Below are positions 28,404 to 36,012 of a stretch of DNA of 51,192 nucleotides, one piece after another. This stretch comes from Pseudomonadota bacterium (lineage in GTDB: Bacteria > Pseudomonadota > Alphaproteobacteria > Sphingomonadales > Sphingomonadaceae). The DNA lies in assembly GCA_023417515.1 (NCBI GenBank), contig JAEZFL010000049.1, forward strand, positions 1 to 51,192, written 5' to 3'. Position 1 is the first letter of the stretch. Each line of letters opens with the position of its first letter. The translations under genes were made by a program, and so were the position numbers. Under the pieces are notes generated by a model, which saw only the letters and a list, made by a program, of their open reading frames with translations, made no database searches and had not been told where the DNA came from.

Positions 28404-29620
28404 TGGCCACCGCGATCGCCTCGACCCGCCCGCTCGACTGGCTCGCCGACTTCCCGGCGATCCCCGACGGCTGGGCCTACCTCGACACCGCCGCGACCGC
28501 GCAGAAGCCGAGCGTCGTCATCGACGCCATCGCCAAGGCTTATTCCGAGACCTACGCGACCGTTCACCGCGGCGTGTACCAGCGCTCGGCCGACATGACG
28601 CTCGCCTTCGAGGCGAGCCGCCGCCGCACAGCCGAGTTCATCGGCGCCGCCGCTCCGGAGGAGATTGTCTTCGTCCGCGGCGCGACCGAGGGGATCAACC
28701 TGGTCGCCCAGAGCTGGGGCGGCGCGAACCTGAAGTCCGGCGACCGCATCCTGCTCTCGACCCTCGAGCATCACAGCAACATCGTGCCGTGGCAGCTGAT
28801 CGCCGAGCGCACCGGCGCCGAGATCGATGTCGTTCCGCTGACCCCCGACCACCGCATCGACCTCGACGCGATGGCGGCGATGATCCGGCCGGAGCACAAG
28901 CTGGTCGCGCTCGCCCATGTCTCCAACGTGCTCGGCTCCGTTCTCGACGCGCCGCGCGCTGCCGCGCTCGCTCACTCGGTGGGCGCGAAGCTGCTGCTCG
29001 ACGGCTGCCAGGCAGTGCCGCGCATGCCGGTCGACGTGGCCGCGCTCGGCTGCGACTTCTACGTCTTCTCCGCGCACAAGCTCTACGGCCCGACCGGTAT
29101 CGGCGTTCTGTGGGCGCGCTCCGAGATCCTCGAGTCCATGCCCCCGTGGCAGGGCGGCGGCGCGATGATCGACAAGGTCAGCTTCGAGCGCACCACCTTC
29201 GCCCCGCCGCCCGCGCGGTTTGAGGCGGGGACTCCGCACGTCGTCGGAGTGATCGGCCTCCATGCCGCCATCGACTATGTGACCGGGATCGGCCTCGACG
29301 CCATTGCCGCGCACGAGGCGGCCCTGGTCCGCGCCGCGCGCGAGCGGCTTGGCAGCTTCAATTCGGTCCGCCTGTTCGGGCCGGAGGACAGCGCGGGGAT
29401 CGTCAGCTTCGCTGTCGAGGGGGTGCATCCCCACGACGTCGGCACCATATTGGACGAGAGCCGGGTGGCGATCCGCGCCGGCCATCATTGCGCCCAACCC
29501 TTGATGCAGCATCTGGGCGTGGACTCGACGGCGCGGGCCAGCTTCGGCGTCTACAACAGCGAACGCGATATCGACGCTCTCATGCATGGACTGGAGCGGG
29601 TGAGGAAAATTTTTGGGTAA
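28400..29620 (+). CDS. sufS: Cysteine desulfurase SufS
   Basis: SufS takes sulfur from cysteine with PLP and passes it to the SUF scaffold. The 406-residue protein is a class V aminotransferase fold of group II: the PLP Lys lies in YVFSAHKLYGPTGIGVLW (about residue 226), His in LEHHSNIVPW (about 121), and the active-site Cys in IRAGHHCAQPLMQ (about 364). SufE or SufU, its usual sulfur acceptors, are not in this window. A repeat element follows ten bases after the stop codon. Confidence 0.96.
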   Translation: MMATAIASTRPLDWLADFPAIPDGWAYLDTAATAQKPSVVIDAIAKAYSETYATVHRGVYQRSADMTLAFEASRRRTAEFIGAAAPEEIVFVRGATEGINLVAQSWGGANLKSGDRILLSTLEHHSNIVPWQLIAERTGAEIDVVPLTPDHRIDLDAMAAMIRPEHKLVALAHVSNVLGSVLDAPRAAALAHSVGAKLLLDGCQAVPRMPVDVAALGCDFYVFSAHKLYGPTGIGVLWARSEILESMPPWQGGGAMIDKVSFERTTFAPPPARFEAGTPHVVGVIGLHAAIDYVTGIGLDAIAAHEAALVRAARERLGSFNSVRLFGPEDSAGIVSFAVEGVHPHDVGTILDESRVAIRAGHHCAQPLMQHLGVDSTARASFGVYNSERDIDALMHGLERVRKIFG

Positions 29621-29628
29621 AAGGAGAT

Positions 29629-29711
29629 CGTCATGCTGAACTTGTTTCAGCATCCATTTTCGAGCCGCTGCGAGGCGGGGAGATGGACCCTGAAACAAGT
29701 TCAGGGTGACG
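29629..29711. repeat. Dispersed repeat family B, copy 2, inside the suf operon
   Basis: A near-perfect inverted pair: CGTCATGCTGAACTTGTTTC at 29629 and its complement in GAAACAAGTTCAGGGTGACG at 29692-29711. In RNA it would form a long hairpin between sufS and sufT. It could protect the upstream message or lower expression of the two last genes. Confidence 0.88.
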
Positions 29712-29727
29712 TTGCAGAAGGCGAACG

Positions 29728-30204
29728 ATGAACGAGCACAGCCAGATCAGGGTCGAGGACGTCGACGAGCCCGCGAAGCCGCCAAAAGCGCGTGTGGAGC
29801 CGGAGAGCGTGACCGAGACCTTCGAACGCAAGAAGGACTATCTCGCCGGCTTCCTCGCCCAGCAGCCCAAGCCGGCCGGGCCGGACTCGGCCGAGCCCGG
29901 CGGCGACCTCTACGAGGCGGTGATCGATGCCCTCAAGGACATCTACGATCCGGAGATCCCGGTGAACATCTACGATCTCGGCCTGATCTACGGAGTCGAG
30001 ATCACTCCGGAGAACCACGCCAAGGTGACGATGACCCTGACCACGCCGCATTGCCCGGTCGCGGAATCGATGCCCGGCGAGGTCGAGCTTCGGGTCGGCT
30101 CCGTCCCCGGAATCGGCGACGCCGAGGTCAATCTCGTCTGGGACCCGCCCTGGGACCCCGGCAAGATGAGCGACGAGGCCCGGCTCGAATTGGGGATGCT
30201 ATGA
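29728..30204 (+). CDS. sufT: SUF system accessory protein SufT (MIP18/DUF59)
   Basis: A 158-residue protein whose C-terminal 100 residues are a DUF59/MIP18 domain: DIYDPEIPVNIYDLGLIYGV, then TLTTPHCPVAESMPGEV with the conserved Cys. The N-terminal 55 residues are charged and variable. SufT-type proteins help mature or deliver Fe-S clusters to targets. The place at the end of the suf operon, after sufS and before sufA, is the usual one in alphaproteobacteria. Confidence 0.92.
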   Translation: MNEHSQIRVEDVDEPAKPPKARVEPESVTETFERKKDYLAGFLAQQPKPAGPDSAEPGGDLYEAVIDALKDIYDPEIPVNIYDLGLIYGVEITPENHAKVTMTLTTPHCPVAESMPGEVELRVGSVPGIGDAEVNLVWDPPWDPGKMSDEARLELGML

Positions 30205-30209
30205 TACCT

Positions 30210-30231
30210 CCCCTCCCGCTTGCGGGAGGGG
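30210..30231 (+). repeat. Perfect hairpin that supplies the sufA ribosome site (repeat family C arm)
   Basis: CCCCTCCCGC and GCGGGAGGGG are perfect complements separated by two bases. The 34-base gap between sufT and sufA consists of this hairpin plus GAGAGGAG, so the only Shine-Dalgarno sequence of sufA is attached to the stem. Folding could limit sufA translation. Confidence 0.75.
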
Positions 30232-30238
30232 AGAGGAG

Positions 30239-30601
30239 ATGGAAGTGACTGAAGTAAGAACCCGAGCCCGCCCCGCAGCCGTCCGCCTTACCCCGGCGGC
30301 CGAGCAGCGCGTGGCCGACCTCATGGCCCGCGCCCCCGAAGACGCGATCGGAGTCAAGCTCTCGACCCCGCGGCGCGGCTGCTCCGGCCTCGCTTACTCG
30401 GTCGATTACGTCACCGCTCAGGACCCGCTCGACGAGAAGATCGAGACCCCCGGCGGCGACTTCTACATCGACGCGGCTTCCGTCCTCTATCTGATCGGCT
30501 CGACCATGGACTGGGTCGAGGACGATTTCACCGCCGGCTTCGTGTTCCAGAACCCCAACGCCAAGGGTGCCTGCGGCTGCGGCGAGAGCTTCACGATCTA
30601 G
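30239..30601 (+). CDS. sufA: A-type Fe-S carrier SufA/IscA
   Basis: A 120-residue HesB/IscA-family carrier that takes clusters from SufBCD to target proteins. The three cluster ligands are present: Cys in RRGCSGLAYSVDYV and the pair in KGACGCGESFTI at the C-terminus. The core starts at LTPAAEQRVADL (about residue 18) after a short Arg-rich extension. It is the last gene of the suf operon. Confidence 0.95.
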   Translation: MEVTEVRTRARPAAVRLTPAAEQRVADLMARAPEDAIGVKLSTPRRGCSGLAYSVDYVTAQDPLDEKIETPGGDFYIDAASVLYLIGSTMDWVEDDFTAGFVFQNPNAKGACGCGESFTI

Positions 30602-30611
30602 GGCAGGCGGC

Positions 30612-30989
30612 TCAGCCCGCGATCGAGCAGGCCAGCTCGCGGACCTGGTCGAGCGGCGTGTTCGCCGCGACCTCGACCGGCGGCATCGGCTCGCCATCGG
30701 TGTTTCGCGCGGTGATCTCGCCATTGGCGCGATGCTCGACATAGAGGCGCCGGGTCGCCCGCCGGCTGGCGCAGTCGAAGCTGAATAGGATGTCGGACTG
30801 GACCGCGGTCGTTCCCGTGGCGCGCGGCATGCGAAGCCGAACCATCGCCTCGGCGCCGTCCGCGCCCCGCTCGATCGAGTCGATGTTCACCGAGACCGCG
30901 ACCCCGTCGGGGCCGGCGCCGAAATCCTGCCACTCGCCGACAGCCTGAGCCGCCAGGGTCAGCGCCGCCACCGCGAAAACCGTCAACAT
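30612..30989 (-). CDS. Exported hypothetical protein
   Basis: A 125-residue protein with a signal peptide (MLTVFAVAALTLAAQAVG, cut near 18). The mature part is about 107 residues with two Cys (SFDCASRRA, ELACSIAG) that may pair. The layout, a beta-rich domain with an N-terminal GEWQDFGAGPDGVAVSVN strand, resembles the many small secreted proteins of sphingomonads described as surface-adhesin-like; I cannot name the family. It converges on sufA with 10 bases between stops. Confidence 0.7.
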   Translation of the reverse strand: MLTVFAVAALTLAAQAVGEWQDFGAGPDGVAVSVNIDSIERGADGAEAMVRLRMPRATGTTAVQSDILFSFDCASRRATRRLYVEHRANGEITARNTDGEPMPPVEVAANTPLDQVRELACSIAG

Positions 30990-31105
30990 TCAATACACTC
31001 CCGCACTCGCAAGCCTCGCTTCTACTCCCTAGGCGGGGGTCGTTGAAAGCGGCTTTCTGCTCGGTCTGCCGTGACGCGGGCCGTACCCGGCGCTAGGGAG
31101 CGGCG

Positions 31106-31780
31106 ATGCGCGCCGAGCTTGCCCATGTCGACACCTGGATCTTCGATCTCGACAACAGCCTCTACCCGGCGTCGTGCGACCTGTTCGCTCTGATCGACGT
31201 GCGCATGACCGACTATATCGCCCGCCTGTTCGGCTGCGATCGCGACGAGGCCTATCTCATCCAGAAGGCCTATTTCCGCGACCATGGCACCACCCTGGCG
31301 GGACTGATGCGAGAGCGCGACGTCGATCCGCGCGATTTCCTCGATTTCGTCCACGACATCGACCTCGCCCGGCTGACCGCCGACCCGGACATGCTCGCGG
31401 CCCTCGACCGCCTTCCCGGCCGCAAGTTCGTCTTCACCAACGGCGACGAGGGCTATGCCCGGCGCGTCCTTGACAAGCTTGGTCTCGCCAACGCCTTCGA
31501 CGGCCTGCACGACATCCACGCAATGGAATATGTCCCCAAGCCCGACCCCCGTGGCTACGCGCAGATCTGCGAGTGGCACGGAATCGATCCGGCGCGGGCG
31601 CTGTTCGCCGACGACATGGTCCGCAACCTCGTGCCCGCGAAGGCGCTTGGGATGACCACCGTCTGGGTCGACAACGGGTCCGAGCAGGCCGCTTTCGGCC
31701 GCGACGATTCCATCATCGATTTCCGCACGAACGACGTGGCCCGATGGCTGCACGAGATATTGGGAGACCCACCGGAATGA
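31106..31780 (+). CDS. HAD-family pyrimidine 5'-nucleotidase
   Basis: A 224-residue HAD phosphatase. Motif I FDLDNSLYP (catalytic Asp at about 14), cap helices at 20-90, motif II VFTNGDEGYARRVL (about 111), motif III Lys in YVPKPDPRGY and motif IV FADDMVRNLVPAKALG. The DLDNTLY start with this cap defines the pyrimidine 5'-nucleotidase subfamily (SDT1/PHM8-like). It dephosphorylates small nucleotides, although the true substrate may differ. It overlaps dapD by four bases, a pairing common in sphingomonads. Confidence 0.88.
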   Translation: MRAELAHVDTWIFDLDNSLYPASCDLFALIDVRMTDYIARLFGCDRDEAYLIQKAYFRDHGTTLAGLMRERDVDPRDFLDFVHDIDLARLTADPDMLAALDRLPGRKFVFTNGDEGYARRVLDKLGLANAFDGLHDIHAMEYVPKPDPRGYAQICEWHGIDPARALFADDMVRNLVPAKALGMTTVWVDNGSEQAAFGRDDSIIDFRTNDVARWLHEILGDPPE

Positions 31781-32601
31781 GCGCCGACCTTCAATCCACC
31801 ATCGAATCCGCCTGGAACGACCGCGACAGCCTCGGCACGGACACCAAGGGCGACATCCGCACCGCGGTCGACCGAGCGATTGCCCTGCTCGACAGCGGCG
31901 AGGCGCGGGTGGCGGAGAAGGGTGCCGACGGCTGGACCGTCAACCAATGGCTCAAGAAGGCGGTGCTGCTCTCCTTCCGGCTAAACTCGATGGTTCCGAT
32001 CCCCGGCGGTCCGGGCGGCGCGATGTGGTGGGACAAGGTGCCGAGCAAGTTCGCCGCCTGGGGCGATGCCGAGTTCGGGGCGGCCGGCTTCCGAGCCGTG
32101 CCCGGGGCCATCGTCCGCCGCGGCGCGTTCATCGGCAAGGGCGCGGTGCTGATGCCGAGCTTCGTCAATATCGGCGCCTATGTCGGCGAGAACAGCATGA
32201 TCGACACCTGGGCCACGGTCGGCAGCTGCGCCCAGATCGGCCGCAACGTCCACATCTCCGGCGGCACCGGCATCGGCGGCGTGCTCGAACCGCTCCAGGC
32301 CGGCCCGGTGGTGATCGAGGACGATTGCTTCATCGGCGCCCGCTCCGAGGTCGCCGAGGGCGTCGTCGTCGAGCAGGGCGCGGTCATCTCGATGGGCGTC
32401 TTCCTCGGCGCTTCCACCAAGATCGTCGACCGCGCCACCGGCGAGGTCACGCGCGGCCGAGTCCCCGCTTATTCCGTCGTCGTGCCCGGCTCCCTGCCCG
32501 ATCCCAACGGCGGCCCCAGCCTCGCCTGCGCCGTCATCGTCAAGCGAGTGGACGCCCAGACCCGCGCCAAGACCGGAATCAACGAGCTGCTTCGCGATTG
32601 A
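31777..32601 (+). CDS. dapD: Tetrahydrodipicolinate N-succinyltransferase
   Basis: DapD adds succinyl from succinyl-CoA to tetrahydrodipicolinate in the lysine/diaminopimelate pathway. The 274-residue protein has the N-terminal helical domain and a left-handed beta-helix of hexapeptide repeats (about residues 110-235): GAYVGENSMIDTWATVGSCA, GGVLEPLQAGPVVIEDDCFI. The C-terminus VVVPGSLPD is standard. Start ATG overlaps the nucleotidase stop. No other dap gene is next to it, as dapE would begin in the repeat region if present. Confidence 0.97.
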   Translation: MSADLQSTIESAWNDRDSLGTDTKGDIRTAVDRAIALLDSGEARVAEKGADGWTVNQWLKKAVLLSFRLNSMVPIPGGPGGAMWWDKVPSKFAAWGDAEFGAAGFRAVPGAIVRRGAFIGKGAVLMPSFVNIGAYVGENSMIDTWATVGSCAQIGRNVHISGGTGIGGVLEPLQAGPVVIEDDCFIGARSEVAEGVVVEQGAVISMGVFLGASTKIVDRATGEVTRGRVPAYSVVVPGSLPDPNGGPSLACAVIVKRVDAQTRAKTGINELLRD

Positions 32602-32607
32602 AACCGT

Positions 32608-32696
32608 TCCTCCCCGAGCTTGCTCGGGGAGGGGGACTATCCGCGTAGCGGATGGTGGAGGGGTAGCGGACGGCGGAGGCACGTCACCCCTCCACC
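32608..32696. repeat. Repeat family C, compact copy with both ends (MITE-like)
   Basis: Starts with the hairpin CTCCCCGAGCTTGCTCGGGG, then GGTGGAGGGGT at 32654-32664 and, after about 20 bases, its complement ACCCCTCCACC at 32686-32696. It thus has the outer end of the DUF559-flanking repeat and both inner arms but no gene between them. It lies between the convergent dapD and TlpA-like genes. Confidence 0.75.
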
Positions 32697-32707
32697 ATGC
32701 TGCGCAT

Positions 32708-33289
32708 TCAACCCGCCTCGCCTTCGTCGAGCAGTCGGGCGACGCGCTCGCTCTCCCACTCCGCCATTCCGACCATGCGCCACACTTCGCGGCCGTCCGC
32801 GTCGTAGAGGATCGTCGTCGGCAGGGTGTCGAGCCGCATCTCGGTCATGAACCGCATCCCGGGGTCGAGATTGGCCTCGAGGTGACGGAAGCCGCGCTCG
32901 GCGAAGAAGCGGGTGACCAGGGCGCGGCCGTCCAGATCCTGGCTGAGGGCGACGATGTTGAGCGCGTCGCCTTCGCGCTCGGCGAGGGCGTCGAGCGACG
33001 GCATCTCGACGATGCACGGCGCGCACCAGGTCGCCCACAGGTTGATCAAGGTCGGCTTGCCGCGGAAGGCCGCCATGCTGGTCGGCTGCCCGTTCTCATC
33101 CTGGAAGGTGAAGCTCGGCGCCGGCGTGCCCGCGTGCGAGCGGTCCAGCCGCCCGGTCACCGGGATGACCGCGTTTCCGGGCGCTGCCGCCGCAACCTCA
33201 TTGCCTTGTGGCGCCGCCTCATTATCCCTAGCGCAGCCCGCGGGCAGGGTGGCTGCCAGGCCAAGGAGAAGGGCGATCACAAGCCTCAA
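32708..33289 (-). CDS. TlpA-like thiol-disulfide oxidoreductase (lipoprotein)
   Basis: A 193-residue thioredoxin-fold protein. The lipoprotein signal LVIALLLGLAATLPAGC anchors it to the membrane; a 40-residue linker follows; the domain has NLWATWCAPCIVEMPSLDAL with the CAPC active site and the cis-Pro in DTLPTTILYD. TlpA-type proteins reduce periplasmic disulfides, for example in cytochrome biogenesis. No ATG is available: the TTG at 33289 with GGAG six bases before it is the best start. It is divergent from argH with only 16 bases between the start codons. Confidence 0.88.
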   Translation of the reverse strand: MRLVIALLLGLAATLPAGCARDNEAAPQGNEVAAAAPGNAVIPVTGRLDRSHAGTPAPSFTFQDENGQPTSMAAFRGKPTLINLWATWCAPCIVEMPSLDALAEREGDALNIVALSQDLDGRALVTRFFAERGFRHLEANLDPGMRFMTEMRLDTLPTTILYDADGREVWRMVGMAEWESERVARLLDEGEAG

Positions 33290-33305
33290 TTCAGACTCCA
33301 ATGCG

Positions 33306-34676
33306 ATGTGGGGCGGACGGTTCGCGGAAGGGCCTTCCGCTCTCATGCGCGAGATAAATGCCTCGATCGCCTTCGACAAGCGGATGTGGCGCCAGGACAT
33401 CGAGGCGTCCAAGGCCCATGTCGCGATGCTGGGCGCGCAGGGCATCGTCCCTGCGGAGGATGCCGCGGCCATCTCGCAGGGCCTCGACACGATCGCGGGC
33501 GAATATGAGGCGAACGGGGTCTCCGAGGACAAGGCGCTCGAGGACATCCACATGCATGTGGAGCATCGCCTCACCGAGCTGATCGGCCCCGCCGCCGGCC
33601 GACTCCACACCGCCCGCTCGCGCAACGACCAGGTCGCGACCGATTTCCGCCTGTGGGTGCGCCGCGCCGGCGAGACGATCGATGCTGGCCTCCAATCCCT
33701 TCAGAAGGCGGTCGTCGCCCGCGCCGAGGAGCAGGCCGGGACGATCATGCCCGGCTTCACCCACCTCCAGGTCGCCCAGCCGGTCACCCTCGGTCATCAC
33801 CTCATGGCTTATTACGAGATGTTCCGCCGCGACCGTTCGCGCTTCGCCGATGCCCGGGCGCGCGCCGACGAGTGCCCGCTTGGTGCAGCCGCGCTGGCCG
33901 GAACCTCCTACCCGCTCGACCGCGAGGCGACGGCCAGGGCGCTGGGCTTCGCCCGACCGACGGCGAACAGCCTCGACAGCGTCTCCGACCGCGACTTCGC
34001 GCTCGACCATCTTATGGCCGCGGCCCAGTGCGCGCTTCACCTGTCGCGCCTCGCCGAGGAGCTGATCATCTGGGCGAGCCAGCCGTTCGGCTTCGTGAAG
34101 CTGGGCGACGATTTCTCGACCGGCTCGTCGATCATGCCGCAGAAGCGCAATCCGGACGCCGCCGAGCTGGTCCGCGGCCATAGCGGCCGGATCCTCGGCG
34201 AGCTCGTCGCCCTGTGCACGACCATGAAGGGCCTTCCGCTCGCTTATTCCAAGGACATGCAGGACGACAAGGAGCCGGTCTTCGCGGTCCAGGACCTGCT
34301 CGAAATTTCGATCGCGGCGATGACTGGAATGATCCGCACGGTGACCTTCGACGAGGCGCGGATGCGCGCGGCCGCCGCTTCGGGCCATTCCACCGCGACC
34401 GATCTCGCCGACTGGCTGGTCCGAGTCGCCGGAGTGCCGTTCCGCGAGGCCCATCACATCACCGGCCGGGCGGTGAAGCTGGCCGACGATCGCGGCGCCA
34501 ATCTGTGGGACCTCACGATCGAGGAACTGCGCGGCGTCGATGCGCGTATCGACGCCTCGATCTATGACGTCCTCTCGCCCGAAGCCTCGGCCCGAAGCCG
34601 CGCCAGCTATGGCGGCACCGCGCCGGATCAGGTACGCGCTCAGGTGGCGGCCGCGAAGGCCGCGCTGGGAACCTAG
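33306..34676 (+). CDS. argH: Argininosuccinate lyase
   Basis: ArgH splits argininosuccinate into arginine and fumarate, the last step of arginine synthesis. The 456-residue protein begins MWGGRFAEGPSALMREINAS and has the superfamily signature GSSIMPQKRNPDAAEL (about residue 276), the HLQVAQPVTLGHHL segment with the catalytic His and SRNDQVATDF. Complete and of normal length. There is no clear ribosome site before the ATG, and the start codon of the divergent gene is 16 bases away, so the promoter must lie inside the TlpA-like coding region. Confidence 0.97.
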   Translation: MWGGRFAEGPSALMREINASIAFDKRMWRQDIEASKAHVAMLGAQGIVPAEDAAAISQGLDTIAGEYEANGVSEDKALEDIHMHVEHRLTELIGPAAGRLHTARSRNDQVATDFRLWVRRAGETIDAGLQSLQKAVVARAEEQAGTIMPGFTHLQVAQPVTLGHHLMAYYEMFRRDRSRFADARARADECPLGAAALAGTSYPLDREATARALGFARPTANSLDSVSDRDFALDHLMAAAQCALHLSRLAEELIIWASQPFGFVKLGDDFSTGSSIMPQKRNPDAAELVRGHSGRILGELVALCTTMKGLPLAYSKDMQDDKEPVFAVQDLLEISIAAMTGMIRTVTFDEARMRAAAASGHSTATDLADWLVRVAGVPFREAHHITGRAVKLADDRGANLWDLTIEELRGVDARIDASIYDVLSPEASARSRASYGGTAPDQVRAQVAAAKAALGT

Positions 34677-34678
34677 GG

Positions 34679-34996
34679 ATGAGTGCGAAGACTGCCATCG
34701 TCATCCTCGGCGGCGCCCTGCTGCTCGCCGGTTGCGGCCTGCGCGAGCCGCTTCGCCCGGCCGAAGGCCAGGCGATGCCGCCCGCGCCCGCCTTGGCGCC
34801 GCGCGCGCTCACCTCGGACGAGCTGCTCGCCGTGTCGTCCGAGATGCGACCGCTGCGCGTCGACGAGCCGCTGACCCGGTCCGAGGAGCGCCCGGCCGAC
34901 CGCTTCGACCTGCCGCCGCCCGATGTCGGGGGCCAGGTCGAATCGAACACGTCCGAGCTCGAGGAAGTGCCGGGCGAGGCCGACCAGCCCCAATAA
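34679..34996 (+). CDS. LptM-like small lipoprotein
   Basis: A 105-residue lipoprotein with the signal KTAIVILGGALLLAGCG and, directly after the lipid Cys, GLREPLRP, which matches the conserved GCGLKGPLYLP start of LptM (YifL) proteins. LptM mimics LPS to help assemble the LptD-LptE translocon. The remaining 75 residues are Pro/Glu-rich and disordered. The place right after argH is the known alphaproteobacterial one, where lysA normally follows; here galU follows. The gene starts two bases after the argH stop. Confidence 0.7.
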   Translation: MSAKTAIVILGGALLLAGCGLREPLRPAEGQAMPPAPALAPRALTSDELLAVSSEMRPLRVDEPLTRSEERPADRFDLPPPDVGGQVESNTSELEEVPGEADQPQ

Positions 34997-35009
34997 TCCA
35001 GGAGACATG

Positions 35010-35867
35010 ATGAAACCCGTCCGCAAGGCCGTCTTCCCGGTCGCCGGTCTCGGCACCCGCTTCCTGCCCGCGACCAAGGCGATTCCGAAGGAGATGATCA
35101 CCCTCGTCGACCGCCCGCTCATCCAATATGCGATCGAGGAAGCGCGCGAGGCGGGGATCGAGCAGATGATCTTCGTCACCGGCCGCGGGAAGGGTGCGCT
35201 CGAGGAGCATTTCGACATCTCCTTCGAGCTCGAGACGACGATGGCCGCGCGCGGCAAGTCGCTCGACGTTCTCGACAGCACCCGCACCGAGCCGGGCTCG
35301 GTCATCTCGGTCCGCCAGCAGGAGCCTTTGGGCCTTGGTCACGCCGTCTGGTGCGCCCGCCACATCGTCGGCGACGAGCCGTTCGCGGTGCTTCTTCCCG
35401 ACGAGGTGATGGTCGGCGAGCCCAATTGCCTCAGGCAGATGGTCGAGGCCTATGAGCGGGTCGGCGGCAACGTCGTCGCCGTCCTCGAGGTGCCGCAGTC
35501 CGAGACCCACCGCTACGGGGTCGTCGTGCCCGGCGCGGACGACGGCAAGCTCGTCGAGATCAAGGGCCTGGTCGAGAAGCCGTCGCAGGGCACCGCGCCG
35601 TCCAACCTGATGCTTCCCGGCCGCTACATCCTCCAGCCCGAGGTGATGCAAATCCTCGACTCCAAGGAGAAAGGCGCCGGGGGCGAGATCCAGCTCACCG
35701 ACGCGATGGCCAAGCTGATCGGCGAGCAGCCCTTCCACGGCTTCCGCTTCGACGGCGAGCGCCACGATTGCGGCGAGAAGGTCGGCTTCGTCATCGCCAA
35801 CCTCGCTCTGTCGCTGCGCCGCGAGGATATCGGCCCCCAGGTCCGGGCCTACATCGCGGATTTGTGA
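35010..35867 (+). CDS. galU: UTP--glucose-1-phosphate uridylyltransferase
   Basis: GalU makes UDP-glucose for envelope polysaccharides. The 285-residue protein starts MKPVRKAVFPVAGLGTRFLP with the nucleotide loop, then PKEMITLVDRPLIQYA, FVTGRGKGALEEHFD, GLGHAVWCAR, LLPDEVMVGEPNCL and VEKPSQGTAPSNL. Two adjacent ATGs are present; the second (35010) is five bases from AGGAG and is chosen. It may serve the glycosylation genes near the end of this window. Confidence 0.95.
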   Translation: MKPVRKAVFPVAGLGTRFLPATKAIPKEMITLVDRPLIQYAIEEAREAGIEQMIFVTGRGKGALEEHFDISFELETTMAARGKSLDVLDSTRTEPGSVISVRQQEPLGLGHAVWCARHIVGDEPFAVLLPDEVMVGEPNCLRQMVEAYERVGGNVVAVLEVPQSETHRYGVVVPGADDGKLVEIKGLVEKPSQGTAPSNLMLPGRYILQPEVMQILDSKEKGAGGEIQLTDAMAKLIGEQPFHGFRFDGERHDCGEKVGFVIANLALSLRREDIGPQVRAYIADL

Positions 35868-35888
35868 TGTCGGCCATCAGCCCAGCCG

Positions 35889-35988
35889 CTCATGTCGAGC
35901 GAAGTCGAGACATCCCGCCGAGCGGAGCCGAGGTGCAGGAAGTTCTCGGCTTCGCTCGAACTGATCTCTCGACCTCGCTCGAGATGAG
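35889..35988. repeat. Dispersed repeat family A, copy 2
   Basis: Shares CATGTCGAGCGAAGTCGAGA and TTCTCGGCTTCGCTCGAAC with copy 1 at 930-1030 in the same order and orientation. It lies between galU and the CorA-family gene, which read in the same direction, so it may act as a partial terminator. Confidence 0.88.
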
Positions 35989-36012
35989 CGAAATTATGAA
36001 GTCGCACGACTG

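Noticed and set aside
30201..30238. Rho-independent terminator between sufT and sufA
   Set aside because: The hairpin has no U-tract after it and leads straight into the sufA ribosome site, so it is not an intrinsic terminator.
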